Below, in pieces: positions 24,931-32,466 of a DNA stretch of 64,000 nucleotides (its first letter is position 1; every line of letters starts with the position of its first letter). The notes beneath the pieces were generated by a model that was not told the origin of the DNA, searched no databases, and saw nothing but the letters and a program-made list of their open reading frames with translations. The translations under genes were made by a program, and so were the position numbers. This DNA is from Harenicola maris. GTDB lineage: Bacteria > Pseudomonadota > Alphaproteobacteria > Rhodobacterales > Rhodobacteraceae. Location: the NCBI GenBank assembly GCA_018524345.1, contig JADQAZ010000001.1, positions 930,001 through 994,000 on the forward strand, given 5' to 3'.

Positions 24931-27381
24931 TTACGCGGTGATGCGTTTGTTTTCGGGATCCCAGAGGGGGCCTTCGGGTTGGACCGTGGCCTTGACGCGG
25001 GTGCCGTAGATTTCGACCTCGAGCTCTGTGCCCGCGACGCCCAGATCGGTGCGCAGCATCGCATGGGCGATATGGGCATTGGTGCGGTAGCCGAAGCCTG
25101 CGGAGGTGACCTCTCCCACCCGTTCTGTGCCGAGCCAGATGTTGGACATGTAGGGGGCGTTGTAATCGCCCTTGTCCAGCACCAGCGTGGCGAAGCGTTT
25201 TTGCGGGCCTTGTTCTGTCTGCGCCTTGAGCGCGGCCTTGCCGGGGAAGTCCTGTTCCTTGTTCAGGCGGATGAAGCGGTCAAGCCCGCCTTCGATCAGG
25301 GTGTAGTCGGTGGAGAGGTCCCCCTTCCATGTGCGGTAGCCTTTCTCGATCCGCAGGGCGTCGAGGGCATACATGCCGAAGGGTTTGGCCCCTGCGCCGA
25401 GCACCGCCGCGTAGAGGGCGGGGGCGTCGGCCATGGGGCAGTGGATTTCCCAGCCGAGTTCGCCCGCGAAGCTGACCCTTGCGAGGGCGCATTTGATGCC
25501 TGCGACCTCTGCCGCTTGGTGCGACAGCCACGGCAGGGTGAGGTCGGCTTTGGTATCCAGCCCTTCGAACAACTCCCGCGCCTTGGGGCCGGTGACGATG
25601 AAGGTGTTGAATTCGGTGGTATGGTCGGTCAGCGTCAGGTGCTCTGGCAGGTGCTTTTGCAGCATCTCGAAGTCGTGCCATTGGGCGGCGGCGGCTGTGA
25701 TGAGGGTGAAGTGGTCCTCTGCGTGGCGCAGCATGGACATTTCGGTGGTGATGCGGCCGCGGTGGTCGGGGAAGTAGCCAAGGGCCATGCGGCCGACCTT
25801 GCACAGGGTGCCCGCCACGCGGGAGCGCAGCCATTCTGCCGCGCCTTCGCCCGAGAGGTTAAACCGCGAGAAACCGCAGAGGTCGAGCACGCCGACGTGA
25901 TCGCGCACGGCCTCGCATTCTTCCTTGACCCGCGCTTCCCATGGGCCGGAGCGTTTCCATGTCTGGGTGCTTTCCTCGGATGTGTCATCGCCTTCTTGGG
26001 CGAACCAGTTGGCGCGTTCCCACCCGTTATAGGCGCCCATGACGCCGCCCAGTTCCACCACCTTGTCGTGGACGGGGGAGAGTTTTTTATCCCGCGCGGC
26101 GGGCCATTCGTGGTGGGGGAAGTGCATGGCGTATTCGTGGCCGTAGACCTCCATCCCCTTTTGGTCGCAGTAGTCCTGATCGGTGTAATCGGTGAAGCGG
26201 CGCGGGTCTGTCGCCCACATGTCCCATTCGGTGGCGCCCTCTGTCACCCATTCGGCCAGCACTTTGCCCGCGCCGCCGGACTGGGCGATGCCGAAGGTAA
26301 AGACGCAGGCCTCATAGGCATTGGGCACGCCGGGCATCGGGCCGATCAGGGGCAGCCCGTCGGGGGCATAGGGGATCGGGCCGTTGATGACCTTGTTGAT
26401 GCCCGAGGTGCCGAGGAGCGGGACGCGGGCCATGGCGTCCTCGATATACCATTCGAGGCGTTCGAGGTCGTCGGGGTAGAGTTGGAAGCTGAAATCCTCC
26501 GGCATGGGGTCGGAGGGGGTCATCCAGTGGCCTTTGCCGTTGCGCTCATAGGGGCCGAGGTTCAGCCCGTGTTTTTCCTGACGCAGGTAGTAGGAGCTGT
26601 CGACATCGCGCAGCAGGGGCAGTTTGTTGCCGTTGTTTTCGTTCGACCATGCCTCGATCTCGGGGATTTCGTCGGTCAGCATATATTGGTGCGACATGAC
26701 CATCATCGGCAGGGTGCGCCCGCCGTAGGGTTTGAACCATTCGCCGACGCGCTGTGCGTAGTAGCCCGCGGCGTTGACCACCTTTTCGCAGCGGATGTCG
26801 CCCTGATCCGTGTGGACGATCCATTCGCCATTGTCGCGGCTGACGCCGGTTGCGGGGCAGAAGCGGATGATTTTCGCGCCGAGGTCTCGCGCGCCTTTGG
26901 CGAAGGCCTGGGTCAGCTGCGAGGGGTCGATGTCGCCGTCGTGGGGGTCATACATGCCGCCCTCTAGGTCGTGGGTTTCGAGGAAGGGGTAGGCCTCCTT
27001 CATGTCGGCGTTGCTCATCATCTCGAGGCCGCTATCGAGGGCGCGGCCCATGCCGACGGCGCGCTCAAACTCCTGCATCCGTTCGGAGGAATGGGCGAGG
27101 CGGACGGAGCCTGTCACGTGGTAGTTCATCGGGTAGTCCACGGTTTCGGCGAGGGTTTTATACAGGTCCGTCGAGTAGCGTTGCAGGTTCATCACCGCCC
27201 AAGAGGTGGAGAAGGTCGGCACATTGCCCGCCGCGTGCCATGTGGAGCCTGCGGTGAGTTCGTTCTTTTCCAGCAGGACGCAATCGGTCCAGCCCGCAAG
27301 GGCCAGATGGTAGAGCGCAGAGGCGCCAACGGCGCCGCCGCCGATGATGACGACGCGGGCTGTGGTGGGGAAATCGGCCAT
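24931..27381 (-). CDS. FAD-dependent oxidase/dehydrogenase with GcvT domain (dimethylglycine/sarcosine dehydrogenase family), paralog 2
   Basis: A second enzyme of the same architecture and exactly the same length (816 residues) as the gene at 20896, but well diverged. The N terminus has the FAD loop VVIIGGGAVGASALYHL and STWHAAGNVPTFSTSW, with His49 at the flavin-attachment position. The C-terminal GcvT-like part shows GELGWEIHCP and RIEKGYRTWKGDL. I place the start at 27381 (MADFPTTAR); AAAGGTAA precedes it, and a longer frame to 27426 would overlap the LysE-family gene. Sixteen bases separate it from that gene. A role in demethylating dimethylglycine or sarcosine is likely. Confidence 0.9.
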   Translation of the reverse strand: MADFPTTARVVIIGGGAVGASALYHLALAGWTDCVLLEKNELTAGSTWHAAGNVPTFSTSWAVMNLQRYSTDLYKTLAETVDYPMNYHVTGSVRLAHSSERMQEFERAVGMGRALDSGLEMMSNADMKEAYPFLETHDLEGGMYDPHDGDIDPSQLTQAFAKGARDLGAKIIRFCPATGVSRDNGEWIVHTDQGDIRCEKVVNAAGYYAQRVGEWFKPYGGRTLPMMVMSHQYMLTDEIPEIEAWSNENNGNKLPLLRDVDSSYYLRQEKHGLNLGPYERNGKGHWMTPSDPMPEDFSFQLYPDDLERLEWYIEDAMARVPLLGTSGINKVINGPIPYAPDGLPLIGPMPGVPNAYEACVFTFGIAQSGGAGKVLAEWVTEGATEWDMWATDPRRFTDYTDQDYCDQKGMEVYGHEYAMHFPHHEWPAARDKKLSPVHDKVVELGGVMGAYNGWERANWFAQEGDDTSEESTQTWKRSGPWEARVKEECEAVRDHVGVLDLCGFSRFNLSGEGAAEWLRSRVAGTLCKVGRMALGYFPDHRGRITTEMSMLRHAEDHFTLITAAAAQWHDFEMLQKHLPEHLTLTDHTTEFNTFIVTGPKARELFEGLDTKADLTLPWLSHQAAEVAGIKCALARVSFAGELGWEIHCPMADAPALYAAVLGAGAKPFGMYALDALRIEKGYRTWKGDLSTDYTLIEGGLDRFIRLNKEQDFPGKAALKAQTEQGPQKRFATLVLDKGDYNAPYMSNIWLGTERVGEVTSAGFGYRTNAHIAHAMLRTDLGVAGTELEVEIYGTRVKATVQPEGPLWDPENKRITA

Positions 27382-27397
27382 GGCGAGAGTTACCTTT

Positions 27398-28021
27398 TCA
27401 GTCAGTGAGGAGCAGGCGTGCCGCAAGGCCCGCGAGCAGGAGTGAGGTTGTTTTGGTCAGTGTGTCTGTGTGGCGTTTCAGGGGGGCGGCAAGGCGGCCC
27501 GCCGCTGCGCCGAGGGCGAGGGAGAAGGCAAAGCCAAAGGCCCAGAAGAGTGTGCCGAGGATCACGATCTGGTGCCAGATCGGGCCTGCCTCCGCTTGGG
27601 TGAACTGCGGCAGGAAGGCAAAGATGAAGAGCGCGGTTTTGGGGTTCAGCGCATTGGTGAGGAACCCCCGGCGGATGGCGCGGGGGATGCTGGGCGCGGG
27701 GGCGGTGTGCTGGGCGCTTGAGGCGCGCCAGCTTTGCACCGCGATCCAGAGCAGATAGGCGGCGCCTGCGTATTTCAGGGCGGTATAGGCCGCGGGATAG
27801 GCCAGCAGCAGGGCCGAGACCCCGGCGGCGGCGGCGGCGATATGCAGCACGATGCCGAAGTTCACCCCCACAGCCGCCGCCATGCCGATGCGCGGCCCGC
27901 CTGTCACGCCGCTGGAGGAGACATAGAGGAAATCAACGCCGGGCGTGATATTCAGCAGCAGCCCCGCGAGGATGAAGGTGCCGATCAGGCCTGGGTCCAT
28001 TTGCGCGGCGGTGTGCAGCAT
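27398..28021 (-). CDS. LysE/RhtB-family amino-acid exporter
   Basis: A 207-residue inner-membrane protein of the LysE/RhtB family, which exports amino acids or related small metabolites. Six hydrophobic segments are visible, and the N-terminal signature LLLNITPGVDFLYVSSSGVTGG plus GFLTNALNPKTALFIFAFLPQF match the family. The ATG at 28021 overlaps the stop of the preceding GFA-family gene (TGATG). In this operon it could relieve build-up of glycine, sarcosine or methionine; the substrate is not known. Confidence 0.87.
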   Translation of the reverse strand: MLHTAAQMDPGLIGTFILAGLLLNITPGVDFLYVSSSGVTGGPRIGMAAAVGVNFGIVLHIAAAAAGVSALLLAYPAAYTALKYAGAAYLLWIAVQSWRASSAQHTAPAPSIPRAIRRGFLTNALNPKTALFIFAFLPQFTQAEAGPIWHQIVILGTLFWAFGFAFSLALGAAAGRLAAPLKRHTDTLTKTTSLLLAGLAARLLLTD

Positions 28022-28446
28022 CAGTAGGCGTCCTTGACGGGCGCATCGCCGGTGATCTCGTAGTAGTCGCCCTTGTCGGCGGCAAAGATATGCTGGCCGA
28101 TGGTGAAACCTGTGGGGGCATCGAAGCTGCCTGCGGAGACGCCGTAATGGGGCGCGTCCTTGCCGTGGTAGAAGAGCGAGGAGCCGCATTTGCTGCAAAA
28201 GCCGCGGCGGGCGGTATCGGAGGAGGCGAACCATGTGAGGGTGTCGTCGCTGGTGAAGGTAAGGTCCTCGATCATCACGCGGGTGGCAGCCCAGAGGTGC
28301 CCGCCCATGCGGCGGCATTGGGTGCAGTGGCAGATGTTGAGGGTGGGCCGCGCCTTGGCCGCGGTAAAGGCAACGGCGCCGCATTCGCAGCGGCCCGAGC
28401 GCGCGGGGCCGGTGGGGGCGATGCTGGCGGGGTCGGGCTGTGTCAT
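28021..28446 (-). CDS. GFA-family protein (glutathione-dependent formaldehyde-activating enzyme-like)
   Basis: A 141-residue zinc protein of the GFA/CENP-V family. Zinc-binding cysteines are visible in RCECGAV, CHCTQCRR and SKCGSSLFYHG. Family founders speed the reaction of formaldehyde with glutathione, though many members have unproven roles. Here the context fits: N-demethylation by the neighbouring flavin enzymes can release formaldehyde when folate is short. It heads a LysE and oxidase gene run, starting 49 bases downstream of the cupin regulator gene. Confidence 0.82.
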   Translation of the reverse strand: MTQPDPASIAPTGPARSGRCECGAVAFTAAKARPTLNICHCTQCRRMGGHLWAATRVMIEDLTFTSDDTLTWFASSDTARRGFCSKCGSSLFYHGKDAPHYGVSAGSFDAPTGFTIGQHIFAADKGDYYEITGDAPVKDAY

Positions 28447-28495
28447 CGGCTTTCTCCTGTGCTGGGCTGTTGCTGTCGGGCGGGGGCGGAAGGGA

Positions 28496-29062
28496 TTAGT
28501 AGACGGGCGGGGCGATGACCCAGATCACCACGGCGGGCTCGGGGCCGGGGTTTTCCCATGCGTAGGCTTCTCCGCGGATGCGGAAGGTGTCACCCGGGGC
28601 GATGTCAAAGCGCTCGCCATCGATCCAGACCGTGAGCGCGCCGGAGATCAGATAGGCGACCTCCTGCGTCGGGCGGGATTTCGGCTCGGTGAGTTTCGCG
28701 CCGGGGGCAAAGACGGAGTGGATCATCTCGAAGTCGTCGGTGAGATCGGGGGAGAGGAGTTCCTCGGTCAGCCCCGATTTCGCACTGCCCATGGCGCGGC
28801 GCTGGCCGGCGCGGGTGATGCGGCCTTGCTCGCGCGCGGGGCCATCGGCGGCGGTCAGCAGGCTGAGGGCGACGCCGTAATGGGCGGCGAGGGCGCGCAG
28901 GTCGGGCAGGGTGGGGGTGGAGATGCCACGCTCGACCTGAGACAGCCAGCCGGTGGATTTGTTCAGCGCCTCGGCGACATCCTCCAGCGTCATGGCGCGC
29001 GCGCGGCGCAGGGCGCGCAGATCGGGGCCGAGGGCGTGGGATTGGGGCGCGTCGAGGGACAT
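28496..29062 (-). CDS. XRE-family transcriptional regulator with C-terminal cupin
   Basis: A 188-residue regulator with an N-terminal helix-turn-helix (about 15-70: MTLEDVAEALNKSTGWLSQV, then ERGISTPTLPDLRALA) and a C-terminal cupin sensor (about 110-185: VAYLISGALTVWIDG, then GDTFRIRG and AYAWENPG). Such proteins (PuuR/SutR-like) bind small ligands and control adjacent catabolic operons. I take MSLDAPQ at 29062 as the start, though in-frame ATGs at 29101 and 29134 are possible. Upstream lies an inverted repeat GTGAAATT/AATTTCAC. Being the first gene of the minus-strand run, it probably regulates the demethylation genes downstream. Confidence 0.88.
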   Translation of the reverse strand: MSLDAPQSHALGPDLRALRRARAMTLEDVAEALNKSTGWLSQVERGISTPTLPDLRALAAHYGVALSLLTAADGPAREQGRITRAGQRRAMGSAKSGLTEELLSPDLTDDFEMIHSVFAPGAKLTEPKSRPTQEVAYLISGALTVWIDGERFDIAPGDTFRIRGEAYAWENPGPEPAVVIWVIAPPVY

Positions 29063-29076
29063 GGCGGGGCCTTGCG

Positions 29077-29134
29077 GTGAAATTATACGGGTATTCTTCA
29101 TCCCGGTTCGTGAAAAAGTCAAAAGAAATTTCAC
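29077..29134. promoter_or_regulatory. Inverted repeat and TATAAT-like element upstream of the cupin regulator
   Basis: GTGAAATT at 29077-29084 and AATTTCAC at 29127-29134 form an inverted repeat with 42 bases between. The minus strand between them has TATAAT (29082-29087), a good -10 match, though no -35 at standard spacing is convincing. A third half-like GTGAAAA lies at 29110. This is a plausible autoregulatory operator. Confidence 0.4.
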
Positions 29135-29284
29135 GCAGGGGCGCGGCGAATTTAATCGCGGCCGTGGTTGCCTTGGAATTGGGCGGTTGCAGGAGGGGGC
29201 GGGCGCCTTTCTGGCCCTTGGCCAGACAGGCGCCCGGGATCGGCCCGGCGTCAGCCGGGTCGAAGACCTGATATGTGGGACAAG

Positions 29285-29329
29285 AGATTTTGTGCCTTCG
29301 GCGAGGATATTTGCGCCAATAAGAAGCGC
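29285..29329 (+). repeat. Intergenic repeat element, copy C
   Basis: Same element as copy B with a few changes (GTGCCTTCGGCGAGGATATT). It sits 5 bases before the stop of the convergent MocR-family gene; no plus-strand gene precedes it, unlike the other copies, which directly follow a stop codon. The rest of the gap 29135-29284 shows nothing I can support. Confidence 0.8.
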
Positions 29330-29334
29330 GGGGG

Positions 29335-30801
29335 CTAGGCGCTTTGCATTTCGGCGATGGTTTGGGCGAGGATTTCGATGCCTTTGGGGATGAGTTCCGA
29401 GGGGATCGAGGAATAGGCGAGCCGGTAGAAGGGGCAGGGGGCGGTGTCGGCGAAGAAGCCGTGGCCGGGCTCGATCAGGACCGAGCGCGGGGCGAGACGT
29501 TTGGCGAGGGCGGCGCTGTCGATGCCCTCCGGGGCGCGCATCCAGACCGAAGAGCCGCCGAAGTCGCCTTGGCCTTCGACCATGAGGCCATGGGTCTTGA
29601 GCGCCGTGAGCATGGTTTCGCGGCGGGCGGCATAGGCGCGGCGCATGCGGCGGATCTGGGCCGCGTAGTGGCCGAGGCGCAGGAAGTGGGCCGTGGTGCG
29701 TTGCATCAGCCCCGGCGGGTGGCGCAGCACCGTGGCGCGCAGGGCGCGGGCCTCTGCGATGAAGGGTTTCGCGCCGACGAGGAAGCCGAGGCGCAGGCCC
29801 GGAAACAGCGATTTGGAGAAGGAGCCCGCGTAGATCACCCGCCCCTCGGTATCGAGGGATTTGAGGGCCGGGTGCGGCGCGCCGAGGAAGGAGAGTTCGA
29901 ATTCGTAGTCATCCTCGACGATCAGGAAGTCCTGTTCATTGGCGGCTTTGAGGAGTTCCTTGCGCCGGTGGAGCGGCATGGTGGCGTTGGTCGGGCATTG
30001 GTGCGAGGGCGTGACGAAGGCGACGTCTGTGGTTTCGGGCAGGCCCTCTGGCGGCAGGCCTTGGGCATCGACGGTGACGGGCTCCAGCTGGCATCTGGTT
30101 TGGTGCAGGATGTCGCGCAGGCCCGGGTAGCAGGGGGCCTCGATCGCGGCGGTGCGGCGCTGTGTCAGCAGCACCTGCGCCGCAAGCCAGAGGCCGTTTT
30201 GCGCGCCGAGGGTGATCAGCACCTCCTCTGGCCCGGCCTGAATGCCGCGGCGGGGCAGGATGTGGCGGGCGATATATTCGACCAGTTGGTCATCGTCGCG
30301 GTCGTCGTAGTCATTGGTCAGCGCGTCGAGTTCGCGGGTGCCGAGGGCGCGCAGGGCGCAGGCGCGCCAGTTTTTATGGTCAAACAGCCTATGGTCGGCC
30401 TGTCCGTAGATGAAGGGGTAGCGGTAGTCGCGCCATTGCGCCGGTTTGCGGTGCAGGGCGGCGACGGGGTCGCGGCCCGTGAGGGTGCGGGTCCAGTCGA
30501 CGCTGTCGGTGCTGGGGGGCGGCGCGGGGAAATGGGAGGGTTGCGGGGCGTTTTCGGAGACGAAGTAGCCCGAGCGCCCCTCTGACCTTAGGTAATCATC
30601 GGCGAGGAGTTCGGTATAGGCCAGCGTCACCGTGATCCGCGCCACGCCGAGGTGGGCCGCGAGGCGGCGCGAGGAGGGCAGGCGGTCGCCCGGTTTGAAC
30701 TGGCCCGAGAGGATCCCCTCGGCCACCATCTGTTGGATCTGGCTTTGCAGGGTGCCCTTGAAGCGGGTGTCGAGGAAGAAGGTGTCTTCGGAGATGGGCA
30801 T
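29335..30801 (-). CDS. tauR: MocR-family regulator (GntR helix-turn-helix plus aminotransferase domain), TauR-like
   Basis: A 488-residue MocR-type regulator. The N-terminal winged helix (about 15-85) contains LQSQIQQMVAEGILSGQFK and RLAAHLGVARITVTLAYTEL. The C-terminal part is a fold-type I aminotransferase domain with the PLP lysine in YAGSFSKSLFPGLRLGFLVG. Two direct repeats CTGGACCTA lie immediately upstream of the start, and a related pair (CTGGCCCTAT) stands upstream of the Tpa-like aminotransferase gene at 42427. TauR of Rhodobacter capsulatus, the activator of taurine use, is reported to bind CTGGAC-YTAA direct repeats, so TauR is the best guess; PdxR-like function is the alternative. 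Confidence 0.8.
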   Translation of the reverse strand: MPISEDTFFLDTRFKGTLQSQIQQMVAEGILSGQFKPGDRLPSSRRLAAHLGVARITVTLAYTELLADDYLRSEGRSGYFVSENAPQPSHFPAPPPSTDSVDWTRTLTGRDPVAALHRKPAQWRDYRYPFIYGQADHRLFDHKNWRACALRALGTRELDALTNDYDDRDDDQLVEYIARHILPRRGIQAGPEEVLITLGAQNGLWLAAQVLLTQRRTAAIEAPCYPGLRDILHQTRCQLEPVTVDAQGLPPEGLPETTDVAFVTPSHQCPTNATMPLHRRKELLKAANEQDFLIVEDDYEFELSFLGAPHPALKSLDTEGRVIYAGSFSKSLFPGLRLGFLVGAKPFIAEARALRATVLRHPPGLMQRTTAHFLRLGHYAAQIRRMRRAYAARRETMLTALKTHGLMVEGQGDFGGSSVWMRAPEGIDSAALAKRLAPRSVLIEPGHGFFADTAPCPFYRLAYSSIPSELIPKGIEILAQTIAEMQSA

Positions 30802-30834
30802 CTGGACCTAGGCCTTGGGATAAGCTGGACCTAA
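30802..30834. promoter_or_regulatory. TauR-type direct repeat CTGGACCTA next to the regulator start
   Basis: CTGGACCTAG (30802-30811) and CTGGACCTAA (30825-30834) are a direct repeat with 23 bp between starts. Its left edge touches the start codon of the MocR-type regulator (30799-30801). It resembles the TauR box, and suggests autoregulation or control of the plus-strand gene that follows. Confidence 0.75.
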
Positions 30835-30889
30835 GTAGGCCGGGCGCGCGGGGGAGAGCAAGGGGCGCGTTGTTGCGCCGGGGGGGGGA

Positions 30890-31651
30890 ATGGTGGAAAG
30901 GTTGCGCCATGAGATTTGCCGGCTTGCCGATATTCATGGAAATGCTTTGGCGTTGGAGGCCGTCCTTCGGGATATGGAGGGCCTTGGCCTGAGCGAGGCC
31001 GTCAACCTTGGGGATGTCTTCAGTGGCCCTCTTGAGGCAGGTCGGACGGCGCAGATGTTGATGGGGCGGGGGTTCCCCTCGATCAGGGGCAATCACGACC
31101 GCTATTTGATCGAGCATGATCCGGCGGAGATGGGCCCCTCGGATCGGGTGGCCTATGACCAGCTGGAGGCGGCGCATCTGGAGTGGATTGCGGGGCTGCC
31201 ACCGACGCGGCTTGTTTTTGGCGATGTGTTTATGTGCCATGGCACGCCGCAGAGCGATAGCGTCTATTGGCTGGAGAAGGTCGAGGGGGACGGGCGGGTG
31301 CGCCCTGCGACCCTTGCCGAGATTGAGGCAGAGGCGGAGGGGGGGAGCGCCGGTCTGATCCTGTGCGCCCATACCCATATCCCGCGATGCCTGCGCCTGT
31401 CCGATGGGCGCGTGGTTGTGAACCCCGGTAGTATCGGCTGCCCCGCCTATGACGACGGCGCGCCGGTGTATCATGTGATGCAGACGGGGACGCCGAATGC
31501 CTCCTATGCCGTGGTCGAGAAACGGGAGGGCGCCTATGACGTGACCTTCCGGTCTGTGCCCTACGCCGCGCAGGAGGCCAGTGCACTGGCCGCGCGCAAC
31601 GGGCGGGCGGATTGGGCGCGGTCTTTGGCCACTGGGTGGTTTGGCGCTTAG
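30890..31651 (+). CDS. Metallophosphoesterase (calcineurin-like), with apparent frameshift at its 5' end
   Basis: A cytoplasmic metallophosphoesterase of about 250 residues. Metal-binding motifs are ADIHGN, NLGDVFSGP, RGNHDR, CAHTHIPR and VNPGSIGCPAY. The N terminus is odd: the in-frame ATG at 30890 gives an atypical lead, whereas the ATG at 30909, spaced correctly after GGAAAGG, begins MRFA like family members (usually MRFAVLADIHGN) but is in another frame. One missing base near 30921 would join them. So either the sequence has an error, or the gene is mutated and survives by the weak start at 30890. No conserved metal residue is lost. Substrate unknown. Confidence 0.8.
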   Translation: MVERLRHEICRLADIHGNALALEAVLRDMEGLGLSEAVNLGDVFSGPLEAGRTAQMLMGRGFPSIRGNHDRYLIEHDPAEMGPSDRVAYDQLEAAHLEWIAGLPPTRLVFGDVFMCHGTPQSDSVYWLEKVEGDGRVRPATLAEIEAEAEGGSAGLILCAHTHIPRCLRLSDGRVVVNPGSIGCPAYDDGAPVYHVMQTGTPNASYAVVEKREGAYDVTFRSVPYAAQEASALAARNGRADWARSLATGWFGA

Positions 31652-31657
31652 GGGCGT

Positions 31658-32380
31658 CTATGCCTTTGCCGCCCGCGAGACCTCTGCCTTTGTGAGGCCG
31701 TAGCGGGAGGCGAAGCGGGTTCGGGCTTTGATCAGGCGGGGGTCGTTGGGGGCCATGCCGAGGGTTCGGATGAAGTCTATGCGTTGGCGGGATTTGAGGG
31801 TGTCGCGGCTGATGGCGGTTCCGGCTAGGCGGTCGATGACTTCGCCGCCGGGGGAGACGTGGAACCATTTCGAGAAGTCGCGGAAGTGGTGTTGGTTGTG
31901 CAGGGTGGTGACGTGGCGCTCTATCGGGCCTTTGGGCAGGGTCAGGTGCGCTGTCATGTGGAACCATTCGTAGATCAGGAACATCAGCACGCCGCCGGTG
32001 AGGGCCACGGCTGTGGCGATGTAGAGGGGGGCGGGGAGGCCGAGGAGGCTGGAGGCCGCCCAGATCAGCGTGAAGTTCAGCCCCAGCACGGGAATTGCGA
32101 CCCAGATGGGGACGAAGAAGAGCGCGGTGTTGGTGGGGAAGTCGTGGTGGCCGTAGTGCGCCTGATAGAGCAGGTCGAAGGCCCATTGTTGTTTCGGGGG
32201 CGGCAGGTGGAAGATGAAGCGGTGCAGGGCGTATTCATTGAGCATCTGTGCGCCGAAGCCCAGCGGGATCAGCAGCCATGCCCACCATGGGCCTGTTGTC
32301 AGGATGGCGATGCCGCAGAGGGCCGCTGCGGCCATGCTCAGCAGGCTGGGGTGTGTTGCGAGTGTTTTTAGGCGTGTCAT
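31658..32380 (-). CDS. Fatty-acid hydroxylase/sterol desaturase superfamily membrane protein
   Basis: A 240-residue integral membrane protein with the di-iron histidine boxes of the fatty acid hydroxylase superfamily: HRFIFH (about 53-58), HYGHHD (about 74-79), HMTAH (about 141-145) and HNQHH (about 161-165). Four hydrophobic segments flank them. GGAGGG lies about 7 bases before the ATG. Members hydroxylate or desaturate lipids, sterols or carotenoids; nothing nearby points to the substrate. The gene ends 7 bases from the convergent phosphoesterase. Confidence 0.85.
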   Translation of the reverse strand: MTRLKTLATHPSLLSMAAAALCGIAILTTGPWWAWLLIPLGFGAQMLNEYALHRFIFHLPPPKQQWAFDLLYQAHYGHHDFPTNTALFFVPIWVAIPVLGLNFTLIWAASSLLGLPAPLYIATAVALTGGVLMFLIYEWFHMTAHLTLPKGPIERHVTTLHNQHHFRDFSKWFHVSPGGEVIDRLAGTAISRDTLKSRQRIDFIRTLGMAPNDPRLIKARTRFASRYGLTKAEVSRAAKA

Positions 32381-32466
32381 TGCTGGGCCCTCCGTAGAGG
32401 GGAGTATTGGGGCGCAGCGGGGGCTTCGTCAAATGGTGCCCTGCGTTAGTTGGGGGGTAGTGGGCG

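Noticed and set aside
28496..29134. ATG at 29134 as start of the cupin regulator
   Set aside because: It would place the inverted repeat and TATAAT inside the coding region and add a tail with no helix-turn-helix similarity; MSLDAPQ at 29062 is preferred, but not proven.
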